This document shows positions 24,908 to 33,759 of a stretch of 64,000 bases of DNA, one piece after another. Numbering within the stretch: the first letter of the stretch is position 1; every line of letters starts with the position of its first letter. Where the stretch lies: contig CAYNZP010000010.1 of NCBI GenBank assembly GCA_964401835.1, positions 1 to 64,000 of the forward strand, written 5' to 3'. The notes beneath the pieces were generated by a model. The model was given only the letters and a program-made list of their open reading frames with translations, searched no databases and was not told the DNA's origin. Source of the stretch: CAYNZP01 sp964401835. GTDB taxonomy: Bacteria; Planctomycetota; Phycisphaerae; SM23-33. Both the position numbers and the translations under genes were made by a program.

Positions 24908-26137
24908 TTAGCTCTTTTGGGTCTTTTTCCCCCTAATTATTCGCTTGATTGAGGCGGGTTTCATTTTTAAAGAGCATCCTTCAAGATTGCCATTGTATTT
25001 GCCTTCGATTAATTCTGCGATTCGTCCTGCAGGACATCCGTCTTTATGCCATTGCCAAATGTCTTTATTTCTTTCAGTAATATACTCGCTTCTGGTTTTA
25101 GCGTTTGTTTTTTCAGATCCGGCAATCCTTTTTTTAAGCCACTTTAAGGATTCCAAAACATTGTGAAGGTAATTTGGCATTTCGGATCCAAGGATATTTT
25201 TCCTGAGATCATCAACCGCTTCAGGAGGGATATCGTCGAATTTTACAGGAAGAATGTTCAATTGAGCGTTTCTTGGTCGCCCAACGAGATAAATTTGAAT
25301 CAAGGACAAAGCATTATTTGATGCCTTGTTATTGGTGCTTAAAAACCCATCTCTTATTTTGTTAAATTTTTTAATTGGTATTTCCAAGGGGCAATTATTA
25401 CCCAACCTGTTTGCCAATTCATCAATTGTAATAATCATCAATGCCAGGCGGTTAATTGCCTCTGAAATTACAAAATCTCCTAAAATTGGAAATGGAATCC
25501 CCCTTACGAGCCGTTTCTTTTCGGTAACAAGATATTGTTCTAATACTGAATTTTTGCTGAACAGAAATTCTGGTTCCAGCAAAGGACGTTTCATGACATT
25601 CAAAAAGAGATATCCCAAAGAAAACCAAGGGATCGTAGGGGAACTCTGCCATGATCGTACGAACGACATATTATTACGATTACCAACAGATTTTAATTCT
25701 CGAACTAGCTTACCTTCGTATTTCTGTAACGCTTTCAGTAAAGAAAGATCAGGATTTGATCCACCTCCAATGCCATTTTGGTTTGAAGGGTACTTCTTTT
25801 CCCATTCTTTTATTAAGGATGCAAATGTTCTGTCGGTTTCGTCAGGAACAGAGCTATTATTTTTTCTTCCTTTATTCTGTTTCAAAATAGCTTCGAGCGT
25901 TTTGGGAAGGATATTCTTCCATAAATCTTGTATTGGTCCATTTGGTTGATTCACATCTTCCCAGCTTTGTTTGGCGTAACCTTTTAAAACTTTAAGGTTC
26001 TCAGAATCCTCTAAGATATTGGAAATGGTAAGGGCTATATTCTGTGGTCCATCAAACAGCCAAGCTATTGCTGCTTTTTGTGTTTTTTGCTTTGGAAAAG
26101 AATGAATTGCTTTATCAATCGAAGCAGATCCAACCAT
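24908..26137 (-). CDS. Unrecognised 409-residue protein of the element
   Basis: I do not recognise this family. The chain is mostly helical, hydrophilic, and lacks a signal peptide. Notable pieces are WLFDGPQNIALTISNILED near the N-terminus, IPFPILGDFVISEAINRLAL and IITIDELANRLGNNCPLEI in the centre, and a C-terminal basic end: DIWQWHKDGCPAGRIAELIEG followed by LKMKPASIKRIIRGKKTQ, which could be a small helix-turn-helix (helix, turn with CPAG, helix). A DNA-binding role is therefore possible. It is transcribed divergently from the primase gene across the repeat-rich region 26138-26455. The gene is AT-richer than the chromosome to the right. Confidence 0.6.
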   Translation of the reverse strand: MVGSASIDKAIHSFPKQKTQKAAIAWLFDGPQNIALTISNILEDSENLKVLKGYAKQSWEDVNQPNGPIQDLWKNILPKTLEAILKQNKGRKNNSSVPDETDRTFASLIKEWEKKYPSNQNGIGGGSNPDLSLLKALQKYEGKLVRELKSVGNRNNMSFVRSWQSSPTIPWFSLGYLFLNVMKRPLLEPEFLFSKNSVLEQYLVTEKKRLVRGIPFPILGDFVISEAINRLALMIITIDELANRLGNNCPLEIPIKKFNKIRDGFLSTNNKASNNALSLIQIYLVGRPRNAQLNILPVKFDDIPPEAVDDLRKNILGSEMPNYLHNVLESLKWLKKRIAGSEKTNAKTRSEYITERNKDIWQWHKDGCPAGRIAELIEGKYNGNLEGCSLKMKPASIKRIIRGKKTQKS

Positions 26138-26242
26138 ATTATTAAACTCCCACTTTCCTAAAACCTACCTTTATAAGTTTCCGATATGAACTAACTTGTA
26201 TCCACGCAAGGCCTATCTGTCAAAAAAAAGCGAATCCACAAA

Positions 26243-26376
26243 GCGGATAAATATTAGTCAAATTATTTTTTCATCCGCCCTAAATTTTTTGCAGCGTTAA
26301 GCCTTTTTTAAAAAAAGGTTAAGCCAAGAAGCAAAAAATATTGCGGATAAATGGCCGGATTATACCCGGATAAACC
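26243..26376. repeat. Iteron-like repeats in the 318-bp divergent region before the primase
   Basis: GCGGATAAAT occurs exactly at 26243-26252 and 26343-26352; relatives are CCGGATAAAC (26367-26376), CCGGATTATA (26355) and an inverted TCATCCGCC (26271). Between them is an AT-rich near-palindrome built from TTAAGCC, T-run, A-run and GGTTAA (26296-26325). The arrangement of repeats plus an AT-rich tract beside a primase gene suggests an element replication origin. There is no gene in 26138-26455. Confidence 0.4.
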
Positions 26377-26455
26377 GTCCCTTACGATCCGTGGGTAAGA
26401 TAGTTGCAACAAGCATGATGTTAGAAACTTTTATATTAATTCGGAAAGGAGAAAA

Positions 26456-29116
26456 ATGCAAAACCTCATTGATCCTCAACAAATAGCAGCTTGGCTGCAA
26501 ATATTTATGCCATCCGGCCAAGTGACTGAATTACGTGCTCTAAATGTAGTTCGCCCAGACTTTAGACGCCCTCACACGGAGAGCGGTTATTTCGATGATC
26601 CTTTCGCCTTAGCAAATGCCGCGGCAGGCATCACTTGTGCAAAAGGAATTTACTTTGTCCCAAACCCGATTAAGCCGGCTCTTCTGGCACGAGCTCAGAA
26701 CCATCTTTATTGTCCAGGGCAGGGGGACAGTACAACAACTGATTCAGATATTGTGTCCAGGCGATGGTTGCTCGTCGACCTAGATCCGATACGACCAGCG
26801 GGGATTTCTTCTTCTCAGGTGGAACACGATATGGCTCGTCAGAAAGCGCGAGAGATCACCGCGTATTTGTGTAATTCGGGGTGGCCTTTACCGATTTGTG
26901 CAAGTTCCGGCAACGGTTTCCATCTGCTTTACCGTATCGATCTTCCAACTGATGACGGGGGCCTTGTAAAGAATTGCTTGGAAGTGCTTGCAGATTTCTT
27001 TGATGACGACAAGGTTACTGTAGATCGCAAGGTCTTTAATCCTGCACGCATTTGGAAGCTCTACGGAACACTGGCTTGCAAGGGGGACAATGTTCCTGAA
27101 CGGCCACATAGGGTTTCTAAGATAATTTATGCATCAGATGAACTCAGTCTGGTTCCAAAAGAATATTTGAAAAGCCTTGTTTCCTCAAAAATGCAAGGCC
27201 AATCAACAACTGTCTCAACTATTACAGATAGCAAAGTCGATAATACAGCTAATTCAAAGAGTTCATTTGATCTTGAGCAATGGATAAAGGTCCATGAATT
27301 AGATGTTGTTGGACCACGGCATTGGGCCAACGGAGGGCGAAAATGGGTTTTTAACGAGTGCCCATGGAATCCTGAACACAATGATAGATCCGCTTTTATT
27401 CTCCAACTTCCCAATGGTTCCGTGAGCGCGGGTTGCCACCATAACGGCTGTGCTGGCAAGGGGTGGCACGACCTAAGGGACTTAGTCGAGCCTGGTTGGC
27501 GAAATCGCAAAGGCCCACAGTATGGCGACAAAACCGACAAAACCTTAAACTTTAGTGACGTTTTGTCGCTGTCGCAATCTTCTTTTGTTCCCTACGAACC
27601 TTTTCCGGTTGAGCTTTTCCCGGAACCAATCCAAACTTTTTTAAAGAGCGGAAGTTCGGCCCTTTGTTGCGACCCTGCCTATATAGCGACGCCCTTGCTG
27701 GCAGGATTGAGCGTAGCCATTGGAAACACTTGTAAAATCCAGTTAAAGAGGGGATGGACAGAGCCTGCTGTTATCTGGTCCGCAATCGTAGGTGATTCAG
27801 GCACCCTTAAATCACCAGCAATTGATCTAGCCCTTAAGTTCATCAGGGAAAAGCAGGACGAAGAAATGCAGCTTTATAAAGCGGCTTGTGAAGATTACGA
27901 GCGGAATAAAGATGAATATTTTCAAGCAATGGTGGATTGGAAGAAGAATCAAGAAGGTGAGGTCCCTAGCCAACCAGTTGAACCAATCTCAACCCGGTGG
28001 ATTGTCGGGGATATCACTGTTGAAAGCCTGGTTCAAATCCTTCAAAACTCAGAGCGCGGGCTTCTGCTTCTTAGAGATGAGTTGTCCGGCTGGATCAGGT
28101 CATTCGATCAATATAAAAGTGGGAAAGCTGGCGATGCCGCACATTGGTTAGAGATGCATCGAGCTGCAACGTTGATCGTTGACCGGAAAAGTAGTGACCC
28201 AAAAACAGTTTATGTGCCTCACGCAGCAGTTAGCGTAACGGGCGGAATCCAACCTGAAATATTACAACGTGTTTTGGGCCGGGAATATTTTGAAAATGGG
28301 CTGACTGCAAGGTTGCTTTTAGCCATGCCCCCACGTCAACCAAAAAGATGGAATGAACAAGAAGTTGATTCTTCCGTTGAACAAGCGATGGCAGGCTTAT
28401 TCAAGAACCTTCTAAGCCTTCAGTTCAATAGTCAAGCTGAATCAACTGCTCGCCCAAACATATTACACCTAAGTGATTCTGGTAAGGTGGCTTGGGTCAA
28501 ATTCTTCAACGAGCATGCCGACGAACAAAACGCGCTCTCTGGTGACGAGTCAGCCGCTTGGTCGAAGCTCGAGGGTTATGTAGCACGTTTTTCATTGATT
28601 ATTCATTTAGTCCGGTGGGCAGTCCAGGATCCGAGTTTAGAAAATGCAAATGTTATTGATGAAAAAAGCATCACCTGTGGAGTAAAGCTTGCGAGATGGT
28701 TTGGCAATGAAGCACGTCGGGTTTATGCCGCTTTGAGAGAAACTCCAGAGGCGAAGGAAATCCGAAAGCTTATTGAAATGATTCAACGAAAAGATGGGCA
28801 AATATCTGTACGTGAACTGATGCGGAATGGCCCGAAAGCATATCGTAAAAATGCGAAAGTAGCAGAAGTTGCTTTACAATCCTTGGCCGAAAAGGGTTTT
28901 GGAGTTTGGGTTGATCAACCGAGCACTTCTCACGGAGGTCGGCCAACAAAAGTGTTTGTGCTGAAGGTAAGCGGCGACGGCGACAAAACCGACGATTCCT
29001 TTGTAACCGATCAAACCACTCCCTCGCAGAAATTTGAAATTATTTTGCCCACAGGGTCATTAACAGACTGGCCTGAGTTTGTTCCGATTAATTCTGAGGA
29101 TAATAAGGGTAGATAG
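26456..29116 (+). CDS. Primase/DUF3987 replication protein
   Basis: Element replication protein (886 aa). Residues about 1-250 resemble archaeo-eukaryotic primase domains of plasmids and phages: the metal motif RRWLLVDLDP (DLD at 108-110), the SSGNGFHLLYR motif at 150-160, and the FNPARIWKLYGTLACKGD segment near 195-213. A linker with cysteine/histidine residues (WNPEHNDRSAFILQL, CHHNGCAGKGWHDL) follows as in zinc-ribbon primases. The second half is a DUF3987 ATPase with a Walker-A-like GDSGTLKS at about 446-453. GGAG lies four bases before the ATG. It is likely the replication initiator/primase-helicase of the island, near iteron-like repeats. Confidence 0.8.
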   Translation: MQNLIDPQQIAAWLQIFMPSGQVTELRALNVVRPDFRRPHTESGYFDDPFALANAAAGITCAKGIYFVPNPIKPALLARAQNHLYCPGQGDSTTTDSDIVSRRWLLVDLDPIRPAGISSSQVEHDMARQKAREITAYLCNSGWPLPICASSGNGFHLLYRIDLPTDDGGLVKNCLEVLADFFDDDKVTVDRKVFNPARIWKLYGTLACKGDNVPERPHRVSKIIYASDELSLVPKEYLKSLVSSKMQGQSTTVSTITDSKVDNTANSKSSFDLEQWIKVHELDVVGPRHWANGGRKWVFNECPWNPEHNDRSAFILQLPNGSVSAGCHHNGCAGKGWHDLRDLVEPGWRNRKGPQYGDKTDKTLNFSDVLSLSQSSFVPYEPFPVELFPEPIQTFLKSGSSALCCDPAYIATPLLAGLSVAIGNTCKIQLKRGWTEPAVIWSAIVGDSGTLKSPAIDLALKFIREKQDEEMQLYKAACEDYERNKDEYFQAMVDWKKNQEGEVPSQPVEPISTRWIVGDITVESLVQILQNSERGLLLLRDELSGWIRSFDQYKSGKAGDAAHWLEMHRAATLIVDRKSSDPKTVYVPHAAVSVTGGIQPEILQRVLGREYFENGLTARLLLAMPPRQPKRWNEQEVDSSVEQAMAGLFKNLLSLQFNSQAESTARPNILHLSDSGKVAWVKFFNEHADEQNALSGDESAAWSKLEGYVARFSLIIHLVRWAVQDPSLENANVIDEKSITCGVKLARWFGNEARRVYAALRETPEAKEIRKLIEMIQRKDGQISVRELMRNGPKAYRKNAKVAEVALQSLAEKGFGVWVDQPSTSHGGRPTKVFVLKVSGDGDKTDDSFVTDQTTPSQKFEIILPTGSLTDWPEFVPINSEDNKGR

Positions 29117-29141
29117 TTTTAATTAAGGAGACACAAAAAAG

Positions 29142-29891
29142 ATGAAATCTAATAAGAATATTACAGGTACCAAAGAATGGGCGGTCCACAACGTGAATTG
29201 CTGCACCGGCTGCAATCATGATTGTATCTATTGTTATGCTCGTTCAATGGCTTTACGGTTCAAGCGAACTACGCCTGAATCGTGGCCTAATGAGATTATA
29301 CGTGATGGACAAGTCAGTAAAGCTCGTAAGAAACTCAGTGGAACAGTAATGTTCCCGACCACTCACGATATCACTCTTGGCAATCTCAATGCTTGTGAGA
29401 CAGTGCTAAAGAAACTCCTCGTAGCTGAGAATCGGGTCCTTGTAGTTTCCAAGCCGCATATGGAATGTATCGAAAGGCTATACCGGGCACTTGCAGAGTA
29501 TAAAGACCAAATACTCTTTAGATTCACTATTGGGGTGATTGATGATGAATTGCGATCCTTCTGGGAACCTGGTGCCCCAGCCTTTGATGAACGTTTAGCA
29601 TGTCTGAAGTGCGCGTTTGAAGCTGGCTTTGATACCAGCGTAAGCTGTGAGCCATTACTGGAGCCTTGGAACGTCCAGAGCCTTGTAGAAGCCCTCAGGC
29701 CATTCGTGACGGACAGTATCTGGATCGGGAAGGCCAATCGACTTCAGCAAAGAACCCGATGGAAATACCCCAAGGGGCACGTTGAAGTAGAACGGCTGCT
29801 AAAGTGGCAAACGGATGAAAAGGTGCTGGAAGTATATGAAATGTTCCAAAATGATCCTTTAGTGAAATGGAAGGAATCATACAAGGATTGA
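29142..29891 (+). CDS. Radical SAM protein of the element module
   Basis: Radical SAM enzyme of 249 aa. The cluster motif is C-x3-C-x2-C at Cys24, Cys28 and Cys31 in TGCNHDCIYCYARSMA, matching the spore-photoproduct-lyase-like/DUF5131-like group of small radical SAM proteins carried by phages and plasmids. Further conserved-looking parts are TVMFPTTHDIT, ENRVLVVSKPH and FDTSVSCEPLLEPW. No auxiliary cluster domain is present. It follows the primase by 25 bp with AAGGAG before the ATG. Substrate unknown; a role in nucleic-acid or ribosome modification is the usual guess for this type. Confidence 0.78.
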   Translation: MKSNKNITGTKEWAVHNVNCCTGCNHDCIYCYARSMALRFKRTTPESWPNEIIRDGQVSKARKKLSGTVMFPTTHDITLGNLNACETVLKKLLVAENRVLVVSKPHMECIERLYRALAEYKDQILFRFTIGVIDDELRSFWEPGAPAFDERLACLKCAFEAGFDTSVSCEPLLEPWNVQSLVEALRPFVTDSIWIGKANRLQQRTRWKYPKGHVEVERLLKWQTDEKVLEVYEMFQNDPLVKWKESYKD

Positions 29892-30033
29892 ATCGGATTA
29901 GCCCGTCCGGAAATGGCAGGTTTGGATGTTTAAGGTAGTCCGAAAATTACAACGATTATGTTGATTCGAATGTTAGATAAAAAAGAAAATATCTGTTAGA
30001 AGTTTTAAGTGAGATTATAGAGGTAGATAAGCC

Positions 30034-30246
30034 ATGGAAAAAAAAGAGAAGACAAAAAGACAAGCCTACCGGCTTGAAGAGGCAGCAGAGGTTATCGGTG
30101 TTTCTGGTAGACATTTGCGCAAGTTCATCCAAAAGGGGCAATTGAAATCTTTTCATCTGGGACGTAGCTTACGCATTTCAGTCAATGCATTGGATGATTT
30201 CGTTCGCGCCCTTGAGAACAATCCAAAAGAAGAAGTTGGCGATTAA
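30034..30246 (+). CDS. Excisionase-like small HTH_17 (MerR-type) protein
   Basis: A 70-residue winged-helix protein of the excisionase/helix_turn_helix_17 type. The motif is YRLEEAAEVIGVSGRHLRK for the HTH, then FIQKGQLKSFHLGRSLRISVNALDDFV, the usual GKxxxxxxGRxxRI pattern for wing and second helix. Located 59 bp upstream of the integrase gene and read in the same direction, it is the likely recombination directionality factor of the island. Confidence 0.8.
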   Translation: MEKKEKTKRQAYRLEEAAEVIGVSGRHLRKFIQKGQLKSFHLGRSLRISVNALDDFVRALENNPKEEVGD

Positions 30247-30304
30247 GCAGCCGCAGCGGTAGGATTTCCTCAAGTGACTTGGGGAATAGTGAAGGAGACG
30301 GAAA

Positions 30305-31681
30305 ATGGCTAGGATTCATATTGATAAGAGGACCAAAAAGCCGACGCGATCTATTCGCTTTGACTTGAACGGAAAAGAACACGAAATCAGGTTTGGAAAA
30401 GTAACACAAAAACAGGCAGAAAGTGCTCGGTTATTTATTGAAGATCTGATTAGCTCTAAATCAACAGGCAGTTCACCGCGTCCTGCAACTCAGGGATGGA
30501 TATCGAACTTACCCGACAAAATCCGCAAGAGAGTTGAAAGGGCAGGACTGATTGGGCCTCAGGAACATAAGGAATCGCCTTTTTTGGTTGATTGGGTCCA
30601 GAAATATATAAACAGTCGAACAGATATAAAACCCAGTACTTTGAGCGGGTTTAAACAGGTTCATAGGAATTTGCATCAATTTTTCGGTGATACAAGACGA
30701 TTGGATGATATTTCTCCAAGCGATGCTGAGGATTTTAAGATATTTCTCAAGGAGGAAGGCTTGGCCGAAGCAACCATTCGCAGGAGATGCAGACGGGCTA
30801 AGCAATTATTCCGTAAAGCCGAAAGAATGAAACTGATAACTGAAAACCCCTTCATAGATATTAAGTGCGGGGATATTGCTAATGAGGCACGGAGATATTT
30901 CGTCAGCGAGGAAGAAATGGAGGCGGTGCTATCAGCCTGTCCCGATGTCCAATGGAAGATGATATTCGCATTGGCTCGATATGGAGGTTTGCGTACCCCT
31001 TCGGAAACTTTAAAACTCCGTTGGAAGGACATTAATTGGAACACAAAGCGGTTTATCGTTAGAAGCCCAAAGACGGAAGGGCATGGCAAGCCTAGCCGGA
31101 GAGTGCCGTTATTCCCGAAGCTGCATGAAATTCTGCTTGAAGGCTTTGAACAGGCTCAAGAGGGGGACGAGCACGTCATAACCCGGTATAGCGACTCTAG
31201 GGCGAATCTAAGGACACAGGCCCACCGTATTATCAGGCGTGCAGGGCTTGAGCCTTGGCAGAAAGTATTTCAGAATTGCCGGTCGAGTTGTGAGACAGAA
31301 CTGATGGAAAATCCATTATTCCCAATTCAGGCGGTGGTCGCTTGGCTCGGTAATACTCCATCGGTAGCTCTCAAACATTATTTACAGGTTCGAGAAGAGC
31401 ACTATCAAAAGGCGGTGGAAAAATGTCCCCCAAATACACCCCCTGAACACAGCGGAATAGCCCAGAATAATGCGGAACGCCAAGACGGTAGAAATCATAA
31501 AGCCTTGCCATTCCGTTCTGTTCCTAAGTATTCACAAATAAAGGACTTACGGGACTCCCCGAGTAGGACTCGAACCTACAACCTAGCGGTTAACAGCCGC
31601 TCGCTCTACCAATTGAGCTATCGGGGAAGATTATTTTGCAGAATACAGCAAACGCTACCAGAGGCTGCAAAAACTCAGTAA
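30305..31681 (+). CDS. int: Tyrosine recombinase (integrase) reading through tRNA-Asn
   Basis: Site-specific recombinase of the island. The catalytic residues are visible: Arg230 (YGGLRTPSE), Lys256 (SPKTEGH), Arg326 in FQNCRSSCETEL (the usual His-x-x-Arg box with Asn in place of His), Asn350 in WLGNTP and the nucleophile Tyr359 in KHYLQV. The FQN-x-R-x-S variant is one I associate with planctomycete integrases. An N-terminal SAM-like core-binding domain occupies about 90-180. The frame does not stop before the tRNA: residues from about 417 (DSPSRTRTYNLAVNSRSLYQ) are the translation of the tRNA-Asn antisense, so the last part differs between integrated and excised forms. GAAGGAGA precedes the ATG. 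Confidence 0.92.
   Translation: MARIHIDKRTKKPTRSIRFDLNGKEHEIRFGKVTQKQAESARLFIEDLISSKSTGSSPRPATQGWISNLPDKIRKRVERAGLIGPQEHKESPFLVDWVQKYINSRTDIKPSTLSGFKQVHRNLHQFFGDTRRLDDISPSDAEDFKIFLKEEGLAEATIRRRCRRAKQLFRKAERMKLITENPFIDIKCGDIANEARRYFVSEEEMEAVLSACPDVQWKMIFALARYGGLRTPSETLKLRWKDINWNTKRFIVRSPKTEGHGKPSRRVPLFPKLHEILLEGFEQAQEGDEHVITRYSDSRANLRTQAHRIIRRAGLEPWQKVFQNCRSSCETELMENPLFPIQAVVAWLGNTPSVALKHYLQVREEHYQKAVEKCPPNTPPEHSGIAQNNAERQDGRNHKALPFRSVPKYSQIKDLRDSPSRTRTYNLAVNSRSLYQLSYRGRLFCRIQQTLPEAAKTQ
31555..31627 (-). tRNA. tRNA-Asn (GTT), island attachment site
   Basis: Complete cloverleaf of 73 nt without encoded CCA: acceptor TCCCCGA/TCGGGGA, D stem GCTC/GAGC, anticodon stem AGCGG/CCGCT with loop CTGTTAA (anticodon GTT), T stem GTAGG/CCTAC with loop TTCGAGT. 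Its 3' end faces the integrase, the normal arrangement when the 3' half of a tRNA is the attB site. The second att copy was not found in the window by eye. Confidence 0.95.
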
Positions 31682-31781
31682 AGCTCAAAACCCCGCCACC
31701 GCGGAGACGAGAGCACAATAACATAATAAATCATCCAAATAAGTCAAGACCCTGGCAAGCTATTTTCGCGCCTAAACCAAC

Positions 31782-33134
31782 TTAGGCAACAGAAATCTTG
31801 AATCCGGCGATGATCTTATCCAGGCGTTTTTGCTTTTCGGCGTATCCGGACTGCTCGGTCTGGCGGGCAGTGTCGATTTCATCGAAATTATTGGCCAATG
31901 CCGAGACTATATTAGCATCCAATGCGCCGTCGGCTGCCTGTCTTTCAAGAATGGAGAGAATTGTGTTTTTAGCCAGTCCTTTTCGATAGGGGCGCTCTTC
32001 TGAAAGTGCGGTGAAGCAATCCGCGACAGCCATGATACGGGCACCCAGTGTCAAGTCGCGTGCCTTATGGCGGAACGGATAGCCGGTACCATCCAAACGT
32101 TCGTGATGGAACGCAGCCCATTCGCTTATCTGCGGCATGCCACCGATTGTTTTGAGAATCATGAAGGTGTCATAAACATGAACCTTCATAATACTCCATT
32201 CTGCCGGGGTTAGCTTGCCGGGTTTATTGAGAATTCTGGTTGGCACTTTGAGTTTTCCCAAATCGTGGAGATAGCCGGCTGCTCGCATCAGCCCCAGCTC
32301 TCGTGGCGAAAAGTTGGACTTTTCTGCCAGGACGACAGCGCTGGCAGAAACACCTGCAGAATGTGTAGCTGTCCATGGACTCAAAGAGTCAACGATTCGG
32401 CCGAACATTTCTGCAATTGGGCCCAGCGTTTTTTCATCTATGGATAAATTAGGCCAATCTATCTGATCCAGCAATATGCTGTAGATTCGATCTGAAACAA
32501 CATCAAGCCAGAAAGCATCCGGTTCAGAAATCTCACGAAAGACTTCGATACAGTCTGGATGAAACCTTCTTCCCGACAACATTGTGATTTGATTTGTTAT
32601 TTTTTCTGCCTGATCAAGTATATGAGCATCGCGGTTAATAGATCGCTCAACAGCATCTGCAATCGCGATTATATGACTGGAAAGTGGTACGGCCTGACCG
32701 TTTCTCTCTGCCCCCTTGCCATTCGACCAGAAAATATGGTGGTGGAGAATGATCTCGGCTGCCTGCCTTAAAAGGGGGTTGTCTTTGAGCAATTCATACC
32801 CCACCTCGGAGTGCCATGAAACAGCTTCCAGTTTCCGCAGATGCAACCCCTTTATGCGGTTTTCGACACGAAGCATACCGATATCGTGCAAGGCAGCGGC
32901 ATGGAACAGAGTAATTAATTCCGACGTCTGCATCCCCAGTTTCCGGCCTATATGGAGACTGATATATGCCACGCGGTGCTGGTGGTCAGTTATGTCCGGA
33001 TGGATACAGTCCAGAGCCTTTGAAAGCGACAGGACGAGTCTGTGAAGCGGAACACAAGTGTTTATTATCATTGCCTCTTGTCCTTTGTCAATAAACTCTA
33101 ACTCTCTGAATTCATCGGCAATTACATAACCCAA
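31782..33134 (-). CDS. Double HD-domain phosphodiesterase, HD-GYP type
   Basis: Cytoplasmic cyclic-di-GMP-type phosphodiesterase candidate (450 aa) without membrane segments. The N-terminal HD domain (about 35-175) has HQHRVAYISLHIGRKLG, AALHDIGMLR and HHHIFWSNG; the C-terminal one (about 250-430) is an HD-GYP: HSAGVSASA, YLHDLGKLKVP, HHERLDGTGYP and the following MAVADCFTALSEERPYR. Only the second copy has the GYP signature. The output is local c-di-GMP hydrolysis if active. It is the first chromosomal gene right of the tRNA-Asn. The start region has no strong ribosome site. Confidence 0.88.
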   Translation of the reverse strand: MGYVIADEFRELEFIDKGQEAMIINTCVPLHRLVLSLSKALDCIHPDITDHQHRVAYISLHIGRKLGMQTSELITLFHAAALHDIGMLRVENRIKGLHLRKLEAVSWHSEVGYELLKDNPLLRQAAEIILHHHIFWSNGKGAERNGQAVPLSSHIIAIADAVERSINRDAHILDQAEKITNQITMLSGRRFHPDCIEVFREISEPDAFWLDVVSDRIYSILLDQIDWPNLSIDEKTLGPIAEMFGRIVDSLSPWTATHSAGVSASAVVLAEKSNFSPRELGLMRAAGYLHDLGKLKVPTRILNKPGKLTPAEWSIMKVHVYDTFMILKTIGGMPQISEWAAFHHERLDGTGYPFRHKARDLTLGARIMAVADCFTALSEERPYRKGLAKNTILSILERQAADGALDANIVSALANNFDEIDTARQTEQSGYAEKQKRLDKIIAGFKISVA

Positions 33135-33320
33135 GATAAGTAAGGAGATAAAAAATCCCTTTTTTCAGAACCAACGGAACGGAATTTGGAGATTCGGAAA
33201 AAGATTGCCTTTTTTCGGAATTTGACGAAGATATATGCCTGATTTCTCGGCTCGTAAGCCTTACCTGTGAAAGTGAGGAAAATGCCGTAAGTAGAAGTTT
33301 GAGATTACCCGGAAATTTTC

Positions 33321-33632
33321 ATGCGTATTCGTTGCTTTGATTGCCGAAAGAAGATTCAAATAGACGAAGCCTTTGCCGGTGGTATTTGCCGCTGTCCGTT
33401 CTGTAAGTCGATGATTTCTGTGCCGCAAAAGAAGAGAAAGAATAAATGTCCGGAAAGGCCTTTGGAACCTTCAGCCAAGGCTGATTCTTCAAACTTGCAG
33501 GCTCAAAAATCTATCCAGCCTGAGCAGATTCCCATAGCCGACCCCGCAAAATTCGTGGGCATCTTAAAACTTGCAATCACCGGCGCTCTTGTCGCGGCCG
33601 GGGCGGTAGTGGCATTTTTCATTTTCACATAA
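33321..33632 (+). CDS. Small zinc-ribbon membrane protein
   Basis: A 103-residue protein with an N-terminal zinc ribbon (RCFDCRKKI, then CRCPFCKSMISVP: four Cys in two CxxC pairs), a polar linker rich in Gln/Pro, and a C-terminal membrane helix (ILKLAITGALVAAGAVVAFFIF). This N-ribbon/C-anchor layout is common in planctomycete and myxobacterial small proteins. Function unknown; it faces away from the HD-GYP gene (divergent). Confidence 0.65.
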   Translation: MRIRCFDCRKKIQIDEAFAGGICRCPFCKSMISVPQKKRKNKCPERPLEPSAKADSSNLQAQKSIQPEQIPIADPAKFVGILKLAITGALVAAGAVVAFFIFT

Positions 33633-33759
33633 TTTTGCCCACCGAGAAATTTTAAAAAATCACTAACTCAAGCCTTGCTTAGAAGCGATTAAACGGCTAT
33701 TGATATGAACCTTTGAGTCAAAATTTTGGCAGTTTTGTTGTCGTTTAGGAGAGTTAAGG

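Noticed and set aside
1..31554. Left att copy of the island and CRISPR arrays
   Set aside because: I looked for a repeat of the tRNA-Asn 3' half and for regularly spaced repeats; none was visible. By eye such a search is not complete.
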